A stretch of 64,000 bases of DNA from Dromiciops gliroides (GCF_019393635.1 NC_057864.1:441314322-441378321), one strand, 5' to 3'. Counted from the stretch's first letter, positions 44,300 to 56,335 are shown. Notes: generated by a model from the letters alone, not told the origin. Numbers and translations are program-made.

Positions 44300-44690
44300 G
44301 GGAGCCAGATTGTGGAAAGGTCTTAAATTCCAGACTAAGCATTTGGGCTTAGTGTAGCCATTGGAAGTATTTTGGGCAGAGAGTGATTGGATCTACTCTT
44401 TAAGATCTGACAGTAATGTGTACTGATGCATTGGAGAGGGGAGAGGACTAGAAGTGGCCAAGTTAGGGAGCTGTTTGAATAGAAGAGGCAAGAAATAACT
44501 GGGGCTTGAACTAGAGTTGTGGCAATGAGAAATGACAAGAAAGGATAAGATGCTGTGGAGGATTGAACTGACAGGACTTGGGAAATTGGATTGGGGGTGA
44601 TAAGGCAAGGGAGAAGGAAAAGGATGATTCCAAAAGTTAGAACAGTCATGACCAGTGCCATGAACAGGATAAGGAAATCCTAGCACTTGA
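44300..44690 (-). repeat. L2-type LINE fragment
   Basis: Purine-rich inverted L2 block: 'gagccagattgtggaaaggtctt', 'agtgattggatctactcttt', 'gggatgctgtgg'-like, close to the 3' part of the L2 at 23400-23700. Confidence 0.6.
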
Positions 44691-44699
44691 TTCCTCAAC

Positions 44700-44855
44700 T
44701 CTCAGGTACTTATCTCCACCCCACCCTCCAACTAGACTTTAAACTCCTCAAGAGGGGAAGAACTTGCCTTACATAACTTGTTTCCTTCTCCCCAGGATCC
44801 TCATACTCTATGCACAGCAGATACCTAGTAAGCACTTTTGAATTGGAATAAAGAC
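44700..44855 (+). repeat. L2 LINE 3' terminus
   Basis: 'ctagactttaaactcctcaagagggg', 'tgcacagcagatacctagtaagcactttt'. Confidence 0.7.
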
Positions 44856-45041
44856 CTAATAGAGCTTCTCTGATATGCTCCAAAGAAAGGACCAGGTCTC
44901 TTAGCTATCAGGTTAAAACACCTATGTTATATTGGAGTTCCATTTTTGACACTTTGCTCACCACAAATTTTTCCCCCAACTTTATTTTGTGCCAACCTCT
45001 CTCCTCAGCCCAGGTCCACATTTCTAGCTGCTTACAGGACA

Positions 45042-45352
45042 ATACTGGTTTTTAAAAAAAATATTTTATTTTATTATTATTATTAAAGTATAAACATTTT
45101 TATTTAGAGTTTTGGTGTTCAATTTTTATCTCTCCTTCCCCTCCCTTCCCTCCCTCCTCCTTGAGGCTGTAAGCAATCAGATATAGGTTATACATGTACA
45201 ATTATGTAAAACACGACCATATTAGTCCATCTTGTATAAAGATAACTTGAATAAAAGAAAAAATGAAAGAAAGTGAAAAATAGCATGTTTCAGTCTATGT
45301 TCTATCAATATCATTTCTTTATTTGGAGGTGGATAGTATGTTTCATCAATAA
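45042..45352 (-). mobile_element. 5'-truncated L1 3' end
   Basis: Inverted L1 tail ('tttttaaaaaaaatattttatt', 'gtaagcaatcagatataggttatacatg'). Perfect 10-bp duplication ttacaggaca at 45032-45041 and 45353-45362. Confidence 0.88.
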
Positions 45353-45463
45353 TTACAGGACAGCTCTAGAATGGGCCCCCCACCCCAGCACCTCAACTCA
45401 ACTTTCCCGCCAAACTGTTTCTTCCTCCTCACGTTACTGTTCCTGTTAATGGCCTTACTCTTC

Positions 45464-46460
45464 TATGTTCATTGACAAAGTGAGACAGTTTCTGCCCTCA
45501 AGGAGTTTTCATTCTGCTGTGGAAAGAGGATGTGTTCATGCATTAGTAAATACTGTATATAAACCAAATAAACAGTGATTGGGGTGAGGTGGAATATCTG
45601 GGGGAATCAGGACCGGCTTCTTGAAGAGTTGGTACTTGAACTGAACCTTAAGTGGAGCTCAGAGGGTCAAAAGGCAAGGGTGAGGAGGGGATAACATTTG
45701 AGGCATAGGGGACAGCAAAAAGGCACTTCACTCAGGGAGATGGAAGCCAGCCTGGCTGATCGTAGTGTGTAAGGAAGGAATGTAATCAACCTAGAAAGAT
45801 GGGTTGGGTTGCAGTTCTGAAGGGCTTCAGCTGCACAACAGGGGAGTTTATGCATCATCCTAATATCCTTGGATATATGACCAACTCTGCTTGTTCAGGA
45901 TGGTCAGCTTGTAATTGGAGAGATAAATTGGACTATGGAGGAGCTGGATGCAGAAATACCACTTTGAGACTTTCAGATTGTCCCGGTAAAAGTGATGAGG
46001 ACAGGGGGCAGCTAGGTGGTGCAGTGGATAGAATACCGGCCCAGGAGTCAGGAGAACCTGAGTTCAATCCAGCTCAGACACTTAACACTTACTAGCTGTG
46101 TGACCCTGGGGCAAGTCACTTAAAACCCCAATGGCCTCACTAAAAAAAAAAAATTTTAAAAAAAAAAAAGTGATGAGGACTTGAGTTCAGGTAATTTTGT
46201 GAGAGAAGGAGATGTGTGCAAGGAGATGTTGAAGAGATGAATGATAAACCAACTAATTCATATGTAGGGAATGAAGGAAAGTGAAAAGCTGAGGATAACT
46301 CTTTGGTTATAACCTGGGCATTAAAAGCATGATGTTTCCTCAGTGAAATTAAGATGTTAGAAGGAGAGCTGAGTTTATGCATAAAGGTAATAAGATCTCT
46401 TTTGAATATAGGATGCTTACGAGATATCCAAGTTGGAGGTTACCTTACAGAGTAGGTTTA
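45464..46460 (-). mobile_element. L2 LINE 3' part with SINE inside
   Basis: Inverted L2 3' UTR and ORF end: 'ctcaaggagttttcattctgctgtgg', 'gtgattggggtgagg', 'gaactgaaccttaagtggagctc', and after the SINE 'ctgaggataactctttggttataacctgg' and 'gagatatccaagttggagg'. About 45800-45980 is less typical. Confidence 0.65.
46003..46165 (+). repeat. Marsupial short SINE in L2
   Basis: Full element with a long A tail. Perfect 15-bp duplication aaaagtgatgaggac at 45988-46002 and 46166-46180. Confidence 0.95.
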
Positions 46461-46574
46461 GTAGTATTTTTTTTAATACGTGGATATTAGGTTTAATGTT
46501 TGTTATATGTTTCCTATACCACTTAGAGCTTAACTAGGTATTTACTTCGAAATTTTTAAAACGTTTGTGTGTAG

Positions 46575-46745
46575 TATTTTTTTGTTTGTTTTTGTTTTGT
46601 TGTTGCCAGGGCAATTGAGGGTTAAGTCACTTTGCCAGGGTCACACAGCTAGTTAAGTGTCAAGTGTCTGAGGCCTGGATTGAACTCAGGTTCTCCTGAA
46701 TCCAAGGCCAGTGCTTTATCCACTGTGCCATCCTAGCTTCCCCCT
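46575..46745 (-). repeat. Marsupial short SINE
   Basis: Inverted element with several one-base insertions, and a TTTG-rich tail. 'tgtgtgtagtatttt' and 'gtggtgtagtatttt' flank it. Confidence 0.9.
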
Positions 46746-48211
46746 GTGGTGTAGTATTTTAAAATATAAAAGCAGCCTTGTGCAGTATTCTTGGTTGAAA
46801 AAATAGAATGACTTAGTGGCCAGCATGGCAGGTAAAGATAGGAACTTGCCTGAACTTTACCTAGTTCCTCTCCAAACAACTTTAAAATAATGCCTTAAAA
46901 CTAATTCTGGAGTTGCAGAACCAACAAAATGACATGGTGAAACAGTGTTCCAGCTGAAGGTAACTTAGAAGGTCAGTAGGAAAGGTCCATCTCACTGGAG
47001 TGAGAATGGAGCAGAGTCCAGCACAGGCCATGCTCCAGCAAGCAAGTAGTAGGCCTGAATAGGACTGAATTGGCACTATTAAGGGGGTCAAACAACTGGT
47101 CAGAAGGAGATTTAGAGAGTCTTTGCTGGCATCGTGTGTAGGACTCTGTTGCATTGACCATATGCCATTCTGAGTCACTGACCCAGGACAAGCAGGTCCA
47201 CTAGAAGGAGTGGGGACCCTGGTCATAGTTTCAGGATGAAAAAGAGTGCTTTTGGTCATTCAGAGACCAGAGCAAGGGCCAGGAAACAGTGACTACACCT
47301 CTTCTTAGAATCATACTACTTTGGAAGAACTGAAAACTTATAGACATCAGAAATAACTTTGAAAACAGCAACATGAAAAACCTGAACATGGAACAGTACC
47401 CCCTCCATCTTAAAGCAGAGCCCAAGTTTAACATAGAGGTTAAAAGTCAAGAAATATGCATGGGGAAGTGACCAAACAACACCCCCACCAACAACAAAAA
47501 GAGCCGGAGCAAAGAACACATACCACGGTGACAGGAAAGATCTGCATACAAACTGAAAAGACAACAATGTTAAAAAACAGCTATATGTTTAGCCTCAAAG
47601 AAAAATGTGAATTAGTCCCTTAGACCCAAAAAGTTTTCTGGAAGAGCTGGAAAAAGGATTTTAAAAATGAAATGAGAGGTAAAGAAAAAAACTGGGAAAA
47701 GGAAATTAAAGTGATGCAAGAAAATCTTGAAAAGAGTAAAAAACTTGGTAAAAGAGACAAACAAAAAATACTGAAGAAAGTAAACCCTTAGACAGAATTG
47801 GTCAAATGAGAAGAGAGAGGGGATACAAAGGCTCACTGAGAGAAAATATACCATAAAAATTAGAATTGGGCGAGTGGAAGATAATGAACTTCCCTGAGAC
47901 ATAAACAGTAAAACAGAATCAAAATAATGGGGAATAAAGAAGGAAATATGAAATACCTCATTTGGAAAATAAATCAGAGATATTTAATTGGACTACTTGA
48001 AAGCCATGATCAACATGGAAACTAGACATCATATTTCAAGAAAATTTTCAAGGAAAACTGCCCCAGTATCCTAGAACCAGAGGGTAAAATAGAAATGGAA
48101 AGAATCTACCAATTACCGTCCTGAAAGAGATCCGAGAATGGGAAGCTCCAAAGTCAAGGAAAAAAATATTGCAAGTACCGAGAAAAAAAAAAAAATTAAT
48201 ATCGTGGAGCA

Positions 48212-48363
48212 TGGGGGCAGCTAGGTGGTGCAGTGGATAAAGCACCGGCCCTGGATTCAGGAGTACCTGAGTTTCAAATCCAGCCTCAGACAAGTGACAC
48301 TTACTAGCTGTGTGACCCTGGGGGGCAAGTCACTTAATCCCCATTGCCCCGCAAAAAAAAAAA
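48212..48363 (+). repeat. Marsupial short SINE in L1 ORF1
   Basis: Full element. It is flanked by 'atatcgtggagcat' and 'gtattgtggagcca', a diverged duplication, within L1 ORF1 sequence. Confidence 0.92.
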
Positions 48364-49510
48364 GTATTGTGGAGCCACAGTCAGGGATAGCACAAGATTT
48401 AGCAGCTGCTAATACTAAAAGATAAGAGGACTTGGAATATGATTTTCTGGAAGGAAAATGAGCTAGGATTATAGCCAAGAATCACCTACCCAGCAACACT
48501 GAAATATAATCCTTTGGGGGGGGAATGGACATTTAAATGAAATAGAGGACTTTCCAGCATTTCTGATGAAAAGACCAGAATTGAATAGAAAATTTGACTT
48601 TCAGTTCAAGACTCAAGAGAAACATCAGAAAGGAAATCAGGACAAGAGTGAGACAGCATACCAAATTTTGGGGATGCAGACAAAGCAGTAACTTAGAGGA
48701 GTATTTATATCTCTAACACATCAATAAATAGGAGAAATGGCAGATCAATGAATTAGTCATGCAACTAAAAAAAAAATAGAAAAAGAACTAATTAAAATCT
48801 CCAATTAAATGTCAAGTTAGAAATCCCAAAAAAAACCAAAAAACCAAAGGGGAGTTCAAATAAATTGAAAGTTAAAAAAACCATTGAATTAATAAAACCA
48901 AGAGCTGGTTTTATTAAAAACAGCAGCAACAGCAATAATAAAATAGATAAACCATTGGTTCATTTGATTTTTAAAAAATAAACAAATTACTAGTATCAAA
49001 AATGAAGAATAAATTCACCACCAATGAAGATGAAATGAAAGCAATTATTAGAAGCTGTTTTGGCCCAATTATCTGCCAATAAGCCTAACAGCCTAAATGA
49101 AATAATTAACATTTATACAAATATAAATTGTCCAGATTAACAAAAGAGGTATATAGAATACTTAAATAACTCTATCTAGAAAAAGAAATTGACTAAGCCA
49201 TAAATGAGCTCCTTAAAGAAAAACTTTTCAAGGCCAAATGGATTCATAAGTGAATTCTACCAAACACTTGGGGGATAATTCCAATATTATGTAAACTATT
49301 TGGAAAATAGGGCAAAGGAGGAGTCTATTCATTCCTTTTATGACATAAATGTGGTGCTGATACCTAAACCAGGAACTGCCAAAAACAGAGAAAGAAAACT
49401 ATAGACCAATTTTCTTAATGAATATCATAGAAAAAAATTTAAATAAAATACTTGCAAGGAGATTACAGCAACATATCACAAAGATCACATGCTGTCACCA
49501 AGTGGGATTT

Positions 49511-50235
49511 GAGACCGATTCTTTTTCCCTCTTGAGGCTTCACATGTAGGCAATTTGAGAGTATTGTCCTCATCAGAGTTTCCTGTTTGCTCTTCCCTGT
49601 CCACACAGAAGCTGTCAATGGTAAGAGCCCTCTTCTGTTTCTTACTCATATTGCAGCTTATTTTTTTAAAGTTGAGTCTGTTCCTGGGGGCACAGAGTTC
49701 AGTGTTTCATGCTTCTTGTGCTGGGGGATAGGGGGGACTGTGTGACTGGCTTTCTATTTGAGGCCCTCTGGGGTTTTGTGGATTTCTCAGTGCCCTGGGC
49801 TTGCTCCCTGAGATTGCTCCAGGTGCTGGGATGGCCAGCCTGGTTGCGCATGTCCTATGGGTGGCCCTCCAGCTGGCAGCCTGTCTTCTCTACTGGTGCT
49901 GGTGGATGTCATAAGTGGCTTGTTGCACTACGAGCTTGCTGAGCCATATCAAGGGGCCTCCGTTGCTCTGTGTTGGCCGAACCTGCCTGACTTGCCCAAG
50001 ACGACCCGCTCTGTGCTGCACTGAGCTGTGCTGTGCTCCCCTTTTGCCCGAGTGAGACCGACCTTTCCCGAGAGTCTTCTAAATTATCTCAAGTTGGAAG
50101 ATTGTGTCTCTCTGTCTTTTTGTAGTTCTGTAGTTTCAGAATCCATTTAGAGGCTTGATTTAATGTTGTTTTTGAGGGAAACTTGGGAGAGCTCAGGCAA
50201 CTTCCTGACTTCTCTCCACCATCTTGGCTCCACCC
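49511..50235 (-). mobile_element. L1 5'-end fragment inserted into the L1
   Basis: On the minus strand this starts as a marsupial L1 5' UTR (GGGTGGAGCCAAGATGGTGG at 50235, then 'cttgcctgagctctcccaag') and runs about 720 bp to the beginning of ORF1 ('ctctgatgaggacaatactc', ending gaatcggtctc). It is flanked by a perfect 15-bp duplication caccaagtgggattt at 49496-49510 and 50236-50250. There is no L1 3' end; only a short 'gggaaaaag' near its end could be an A tail. Frames inside it (for example 49709-49942) are shadows. Confidence 0.88.
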
Positions 50236-50487
50236 CACCAAGTGGGATTTGTATCAGGAATGCAAGCACTGGTCCAATATTAGGAAAACTATAAGCATAA
50301 TTAACCATATCAATAGCAAAACAAAATAGAAATCATCTGATTATCTCAATAGATGCAGAAAAGGCATTTTATAAAATACAATGCCCATTTTTATTAAAAA
50401 CAATAGAAAACATAGGAATAAATGGATCTTTCCTAAAAAATGTTAAGTAGTATCTATCTAAAACCATCAGCAAGCATTCTCTGTTAA

Positions 50488-50676
50488 GATTTTCTTTTTT
50501 TTTTTAACGGTGTTCTTTATTGTTATTTTTGTTTGTTTTTTTAGGGCAATGGGGGTTAAGTTGCTTGCCCTGGGTCACACAGCTAGTAAGTGTCAAGTGT
50601 CTGAGGTCAGATTTGAACTCAGGTCCTCCTGAATCCAGGGCCTGTGCTTTATCCACCGCACCACCTAGCTGCCCCC
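50488..50676 (-). repeat. Marsupial short SINE in L1 ORF2
   Basis: Inverted full element with a long T-rich tail. Flanked by aagcattctctgttaa (50472-50487) and aagtattctctgttaa (50677-50692). Confidence 0.94.
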
Positions 50677-51289
50677 AAGTATTCTCTGTTAATGGGGATA
50701 AGCTAGAAGTCTTCCCAGTAATATAAGGAATGAAGCAAGGATGCCCATTATCATCACTTTTATTCAATATTGTACTGAAACTAGGTTTAAGCAATAAGAG
50801 GAGAAGAAATTGAAGAAATTAAAATAGGCAATGAGGAAACAAAATTATCACTCTTTGCAGACAATATGATTGTATACTTGGAGAAAGCCTAGAGAATCAA
50901 CTGAAAAACTAGTTGAAATAACTAACAACTTTTGCAAGATGCAAGATATAAAAATACACAATTCATCATCATGTTCTGTGTTACCAACAAAAGTACAGCG
51001 ATGGAAGAGATAAATTCCAATTTTAAAACTAGTCAATATAAAAAACTTGGGAGTCTACCTGCCAAGACACCTATTTGAACACAATTACAAAACACTTTTC
51101 ACACAAATGAAATCGGCTCTAAACAACTGGGAAATATTAATAGCTCATGGATAGGCCAAGCCAATATAATTAAAATGATAATTCTACCTACCTCTACTTA
51201 TCCAGTGCCATAGCAGTTAAAACACCAAAAAGGATATTTTACAGAGCTAGAAAAAATAATAAACATATCGGGAAGAACAAAAGGGTCAA

Positions 51290-51360
51290 GTCCAGATTTG
51301 AACTCAGGACCTCCTGAATCCAGGGCCGGTGCTCTATCCACTGCACCACCTAGCTGCCCC
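51290..51360 (-). repeat. SINE 5'-half fragment in L1 ORF2
   Basis: Only the inverted head half ('ccagatttgaactcagg' to 'cacctagctgcccc'). The 3' half and tail are absent, unusual for retroposition, so a deletion is likely. Confidence 0.85.
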
Positions 51361-52471
51361 TACACAGTAGTAATTACCATAGTAATCTATTGTTTGAACA
51401 AACACGAAGATTTAAAGCTTTGGGGACAGGACAGTAACTCACTATTTGATAAAAACTATTGGAAAACTGAAAAGCAGTTTGGCAGGACTAGGTATAGACC
51501 AATATCTCACACCATATTTCAAGATAAGGTAAAAATGGGGTACATGATATTAGATATAAAGGGTCATACATAACAAATTAGGGAAGTATGGAATAGTTTA
51601 CCTGTTAGACATATGGATAGAGATAGGAATTTACAACCAAACAAAAGATAGAGAGCATTGTGGGATATAAAATAGGTAATTTTTATTACATAAAATTATA
51701 AAGGTTTTTCAATTTAAAAAAGCAATTGTAGCCAAGCTTAGAAGGAAAGCAGAAAACTAGGGGAAATTTTTACAGCAAGTCTCTAAATAAAGGTCTCATT
51801 TTTCAAATATAGAGAACTGAGTCAAATTTATAAGACTACATTTTTTTAGAAGAAAAAAATCAAAGCTATCTATACTCATATAAAAACTGCTCTGAATTAC
51901 TGTTAGAGAAATGCAAATTAAAACAACTCTGAGATACGACTTCACACTTGGTCAGATGACTAACATGACAGAAAAGGCAAATGTTAGGGATATGGGAAAA
52001 TAGAACAATAATGCATTGTTGGTGAGTTGTGAACTGATCCAACTTGTTGGAGAAAAATTTGGAACTATGGACAAAAGGTTTAAAACTGTGCTTACCCTTT
52101 GATCTAGCAATACCACTACTATGTCTGGCATCCCAAAGAAATTAAAGGAAAAAAAAAGGGAAGAACTATGTGTACAAAAATAATTATAGGCAGCTCTTTG
52201 TGGTGGCAAGGAATTGGAAATTAAGGGGATGCCCATCAATTGGGGATTAGCTGAACAAGTGATTGTGATGTGATATATGATGAGACAGGATGATTTCAGA
52301 AAAACCTGAAAAACTTGTATATACTGATACAAAGTGAGTGAACAGAACCAGGAGAAGTATTGAACAGAGTTAAGAGCAAATTTTATGTTCAACAGTTAAT
52401 GGCTTAGCTATTTTGATCAACGCAATGATCCAAGGCATTTCCAAAGGATTTAGGAATGAAAAATGCTATCT

Positions 52472-52648
52472 AGGGGCAGCTAGGGGTGGTGCAGTAGATA
52501 GAGCACCGGCCCTGGATTCAGGAGAACCTGAGTTCAAAATCCAGCCTCAAACATTTGACACTTACTAGCTGTGTGACACTGGGCAAGTCACTTAATGCCT
52601 CACCAAAAAAAGAAAGAAAGAAGAAAAGAAAGAAAAAGAAAAAAAGAA
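52472..52648 (+). repeat. Marsupial short SINE in the L1 3' UTR
   Basis: Full element with an expanded AAAG/AAAAG tail. Flanked by 'aaaaatgctatct' and 'aaaagtgctatcc'. Confidence 0.92.
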
Positions 52649-52930
52649 AGAAAAGTGCTATCCAAAGAAAGAACTGATGGAGTCTGAAATGCAGATCAAA
52701 GCATACTTTTTTATACTTTATTTTCCTTGGATTTTTTTTGTCTGTTTTCTTTCACAACATGACAAATATGGGAAAATATTTTTACATTGCTGCATGTATA
52801 TAACCTATATCTCATTGCTTGCTTTCTCATTGAGGGGATGGAGGGAGGGGAAAGAATTTGGAACTCAAATTTTAAAAAAACAAATGTAAAAATTGTTTTT
52901 GCATGTAATGGGAAACAATTTTTAAAAAGA

Positions 52931-53435
52931 GAATATGATTACTCTAGCAGATTTCTCTAGTCTAGTTCATGTATCCCATTCTAGTTATTCAGTAACTGTT
53001 AATATAATGTGTTAGAAACTAGAGGATTTAGGTCCCATGCATGACATTTCAAGCAACTATAGTCAACTATATATGGGCTTTTTACCTTTTTTTGGCCTGG
53101 ACATATTATCTCATTGTGTTAAGGCAAATTCTGTGTGGAAACATCCCAAAAAATAAAAAATTGGTATCTGCTCTTCAGTTGAATCTTAGAGAGTTGTCTA
53201 TAACACCAAGAAGTTACTAGTGATTTGTGTAGGGTCTCACAGCTAGTTTATGTCAGTAGAGAACTTGAACCAGGTCTGGCTCTGTACATTTTATTAATGA
53301 AGCCAAAATACCTCCCATCCTGTACCTCCTATATCATTTGGCATTACAGAGAGTTTGATGACAGAGAAGCAAAGCTCTGTTTAAGTTTGAATAAAAAGCA
53401 ATAACCTCTTACTTTCTGATAGACCTTTAGAAGTA
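52931..53435 (+). other. Intronic DNA, mostly unassigned
   Basis: AT-rich. 53205-53300 contains a diverged inverted SINE/MIR core ('gggtctcacagctagtttatg', 'cttgaaccaggtctggc'). Confidence 0.4.
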
Positions 53436-53439
53436 GCCA

Positions 53440-53645
53440 GCTGGCACCACAGGGCCTGGAGTCAGGAAGACCTGAGGTTTCAAAAATAGGCCTCTGATTC
53501 TAGCTATCTGACCCGAGAGCAAGTCACTTAACCTCTGCTTCAGTTTCCTCAGTTATAAAATGGGGACCTACTTCACAGGATTGTTGTGAGGATCAAATGA
53601 GATAATATTGTAAAAAAAGCATTTAGCACAAATTCTTACAGATGA
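53440..53645 (+). repeat. MIR SINE
   Basis: 'gcctggagtcaggaagacctgagg', 'gcaagtcacttaacctctgc', 'tcagtttcctcagttataaaatgg', 'gattgttgtgaggatcaaatgag'. Confidence 0.88.
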
Positions 53646-53829
53646 CATGTATAATATATATTTTGCATAAATTTACAGATGAATAGAGATTGCTCAGATA
53701 TATAGTTTATATGCTCCTTTTCTGTGTCAATAAATAGCTCTTTCATCAATGAAAAATAATAAATTTGATTACCTAACTAGTATGACTTTTATAAATATAA
53801 ATATTAAATCAATCAAATCACAAGCATTC

Positions 53830-54340
53830 ATTAGTTATCTGTTATGTACTAGGCACTGTTGATACAAAAGTCTCCCTGGAGGCTCTGCTGTGCATTTCTC
53901 ACGGGATTTATTACTCTTTTCAGATTGGTTTTATCTCTTAGACTTCTTTTAAATCCATATTTTTCACTGTTTTTGGTGTTTTCTTCTGTTTACGTCCTAT
54001 TTCCTTACCTGGCTCCTTTTCAGTACATACAGGCTTCTGGCCAGTTTCCCAGGGTTGCCCTGCTTTATGTGATAAGTCCTGATTCCATCTGCATTTTTTG
54101 TGGTCCCTGACTGGAATGGAGGGAATTTAATTTTATTGTTCTTCATTTTTCTTTTGCTGATGTGGTCCTGTGTAGGAGACTTCTCACATATCTACAACCC
54201 TTATGTTTCCATTTCATTGGAATTGTGAGATGAAGGAGCAGGAAGCTAATTGATCATCAGTTTGCTATTTGGCCTCTAGTGCTTCAGGGGCTAGACTGGT
54301 GGCTGTGCATGGGGGAGCAAGTAGCTGGTCACTCTGCCTC
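53830..54340 (+). other. Intronic DNA, nothing recognised
   Basis: 53815-53870 has a short inverted L2 tail trace. The rest, including an 83-codon chance frame at 53859-54110, is unassigned. Confidence 0.35.
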
Positions 54341-54344
54341 CAGC

Positions 54345-54487
54345 ACTATTTATTTTATTTATTTGTTTATTTTTATTTATTTATTTATTTTGGGTGAGTC
54401 AATTGGGGTTAAGTGACTTGCCCAGGGTCACACAGCTAGTAGTGTCAAATGTCTGAGGGGGGGGCAGATTTGAAACTCAGGTCTCCT
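54345..54487 (-). repeat. Marsupial SINE, 5'-truncated, with TTTA tail
   Basis: TTTA-repeat tail (54345-54392) then an inverted SINE up to 'gaaactcaggtctcctgat'; the head is missing. 'cactatttatttt' and 'cactatttattta' flank it. Confidence 0.88.
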
Positions 54488-55082
54488 GATCACTATTTAT
54501 TTAAATGAGGTAAACCAAGATCTTTCCACTTGTGTGATCTGTGAATTGAATGAAATCCTACTTAAGTCTTATTTTTGTATTCTTCCTTTATACAGAATAC
54601 TACAATTTTCTTGCCTTAATTTATTCCCAATCCCCACCCCTATATTTTTGTTGAGCAGTATGTGGTAAATGGTTGAAAATAAGAATATGTCAACATTTTA
54701 AGCATATTAAATTTCTAAAATGGTATAAAGTGATGTTTATGTGTGAGGGTACTATGATGCATAATGATGTAAGCAATACAATTATAATGATTATGCAGAG
54801 AGAAATAAGAGTCATTAATTCATTCAGCCACTTAGAAATCAGTCAGTATAATCATCTTGTGTGACAGTCATTGAAATAGAAAATCAAAAGGCACTATTTC
54901 ATGAACAAACACTTATTAAGTACCCACTATGTAATCTCGGCACTGTTACTAGCCATTTTTAATTAGGAAATTAGACCAGACTAAATTAATTCTATTCTTT
55001 TCACTGTTTTCCTTGTGTACATTTATACTACCCATTGGGATTAGATGTAAAGAAAAGGGTGAACTCTTAAAAAAAGAATATG

Positions 55083-55236
55083 GAGGGGGCACCTAGGTGG
55101 CACAGTGGATAAAGCACCTGCCCTGTATTCAGGAGGTCCTGAGTTCAAATCCAGCCTCAGACACTTGACACTTACTAAACTGTGTGACCCTGGGCAAATC
55201 ACTTAACCCTCATTGCTCTGCCAAAAAAAAAAAAAA
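55083..55236 (+). repeat. Marsupial short SINE
   Basis: Full element 'gggggcacctaggtggcac' to 'cattgctctgcc' plus A tail. Flanked by 'agaatatgga' and 'ggaatataa'. Confidence 0.92.
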
Positions 55237-55274
55237 GGAATATAAATCCTGTCTTTTCCCTCTTAGCATTAAAT

Positions 55275-55380
55275 AGTAACTTGAGGAGTGAACCAGGAAA
55301 CCTGGGTTCAAGTTTCATTTTTCATAAAATACTGACTATATGATCCTGACACAAGTTACTTGCATTTTCTGTTCCCAATT
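55275..55380 (+). repeat. MIR fragment
   Basis: 'ggaaacctgggttcaagtttc', 'gactatatgatcctgacacaag'. Diverged. Confidence 0.55.
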
Positions 55381-55469
55381 CTTAAGATTGAAAATTGCAG
55401 AACAGGTCTGCATTGGTAGGATGAGTTCCCTCACTGAAGTAATTGGACACATTAATTGTTCAAGGCATA

Positions 55470-56335
55470 TATGCTGAGTTAATATAATAAAAATAATAAT
55501 ACCACCTAAATTAATTTACTTATCCAGGGCTTACCAGTCATACTGCCAAAGGATTATAGAGCTATTAAAATTGTAATGAAATTTATTTGGAGGAACAGTA
55601 GGTGGGTAAGAATCTCAAGGGAAATTTTGGGGGGGGGAATGGGGAAGAAGCGGGGCTAACAGTTCCAGATCTCAAACTATACTAAATAATAATGGTAAAA
55701 AACTATTTGGTGCTGCCTGAAAAATAGAGAAGTTGGTCAGTGGAACAGATTGGTAATACAAACATGCAGGAGGAAATTATTCTAGTAGCCTAGTGTTCTA
55801 TAAACCTAAAGACCCATTTTACTGTGATAAGGACTCACCATTTAAGGCAAACAAGGCAAATCAACAAGCATTTATTAAGTAACTTGCTGTGACTAAGTAC
55901 TCAGGATATAATAAAGCATTTTGAGCTGAAATTAATAAACATTAAGCAAACATTTATATGCAATTCCTGTGCTAAGTGCTGAGGATAGCAAAAAAGTAAA
56001 AGACATCCTTGCTCTCAAAGAACTAACACTTAATTAGGTATAGATCCGGCACTTCACACCATATACCAAGTAAGGCTCAAATGAATACATGACTGTAAGA
56101 TATAAAAAGTCACATCAAAACCAAATTTAGAAGAGCAAAGAAGAAATTATCTTTCAGATCTAAGGGTAAGGGAAGAATTCATGACCAAACAAAAGAGAGA
56201 AATGGACAGTGTTGATTACATAAAATTTAAGTTTCTGCACAACAAAACAGTGCATTAGAAGGGAATTATTAGATTAGACTACAAAGGAAACATTTGTCTG
56301 GGAAAAGATGATTGCAAAAAAGGTTTTTTGACAGA
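55470..56335 (+). mobile_element. L1 ORF2 C-terminal fragment
   Basis: L1 block: 'atttggaggaacagtaggtg', 'taacagttccagatctcaaac', 'ggtcagtggaacagattgg', 'aagacccattttactgtgataa', and after an L2 piece 'cttcacaccatataccaag', 'attcatgaccaaacaaaagag', 'tgattacataaaatttaagtttctgc'. Confidence 0.78.
55850..56045 (-). repeat. L2 LINE 3' ends within the L1
   Basis: Two inverted L2 tails side by side: 'aacaagcatttattaagtaac...gactaagtactcagg' and 'aaacatttatatgcaattcctgtgctaagtgctgagg...ctctcaaagaactaac'. Finding older-type L2 inside L1 suggests rearrangement rather than insertion. Confidence 0.6.

Larger units (their letters stand above)
46818..52930 (+). mobile_element. Near full-length L1, dead, with nested insertions
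   Basis: Runs from a marsupial L1 5' UTR (46818-47570, 'ggaacttgcctgaactttacc', 'ggaaaggtccatctcactgg') through ORF1 (47610-48480: LEELEKGF-like coiled-coil start, 'NCPSILEPEGK', 'PERDPRMG') to ORF2. ORF2 keeps the block before RT ('KTKSWFY'-like at 48890, 'NEDEMKAIIRSCF' at 49030), RT pieces and LFADNMIVYLE at 50850-50880, where the second catalytic Asp of FADD is Asn (50854-50865). The 3' UTR ends 52930. I do not recognise the endonuclease domain between 48600 and 48740, so it may be deleted. A weak target duplication (agaatgactta / agaatatgatta) bounds it. Stops and frameshifts occur throughout. Confidence 0.85.

Noticed and set aside
45799..46095. Frame with several Cys and WSACNWRDKL-like sequence, resembling a secreted Cys-rich domain
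   Set aside because: It lies in minus-strand L2-type sequence and runs into a SINE head. The residues are spaced unlike a known Cys-rich fold.
49709..49942. 77-codon frame rich in Trp and Leu
   Set aside because: It is antisense to an L1 5' UTR fragment inserted between a perfect target duplication.
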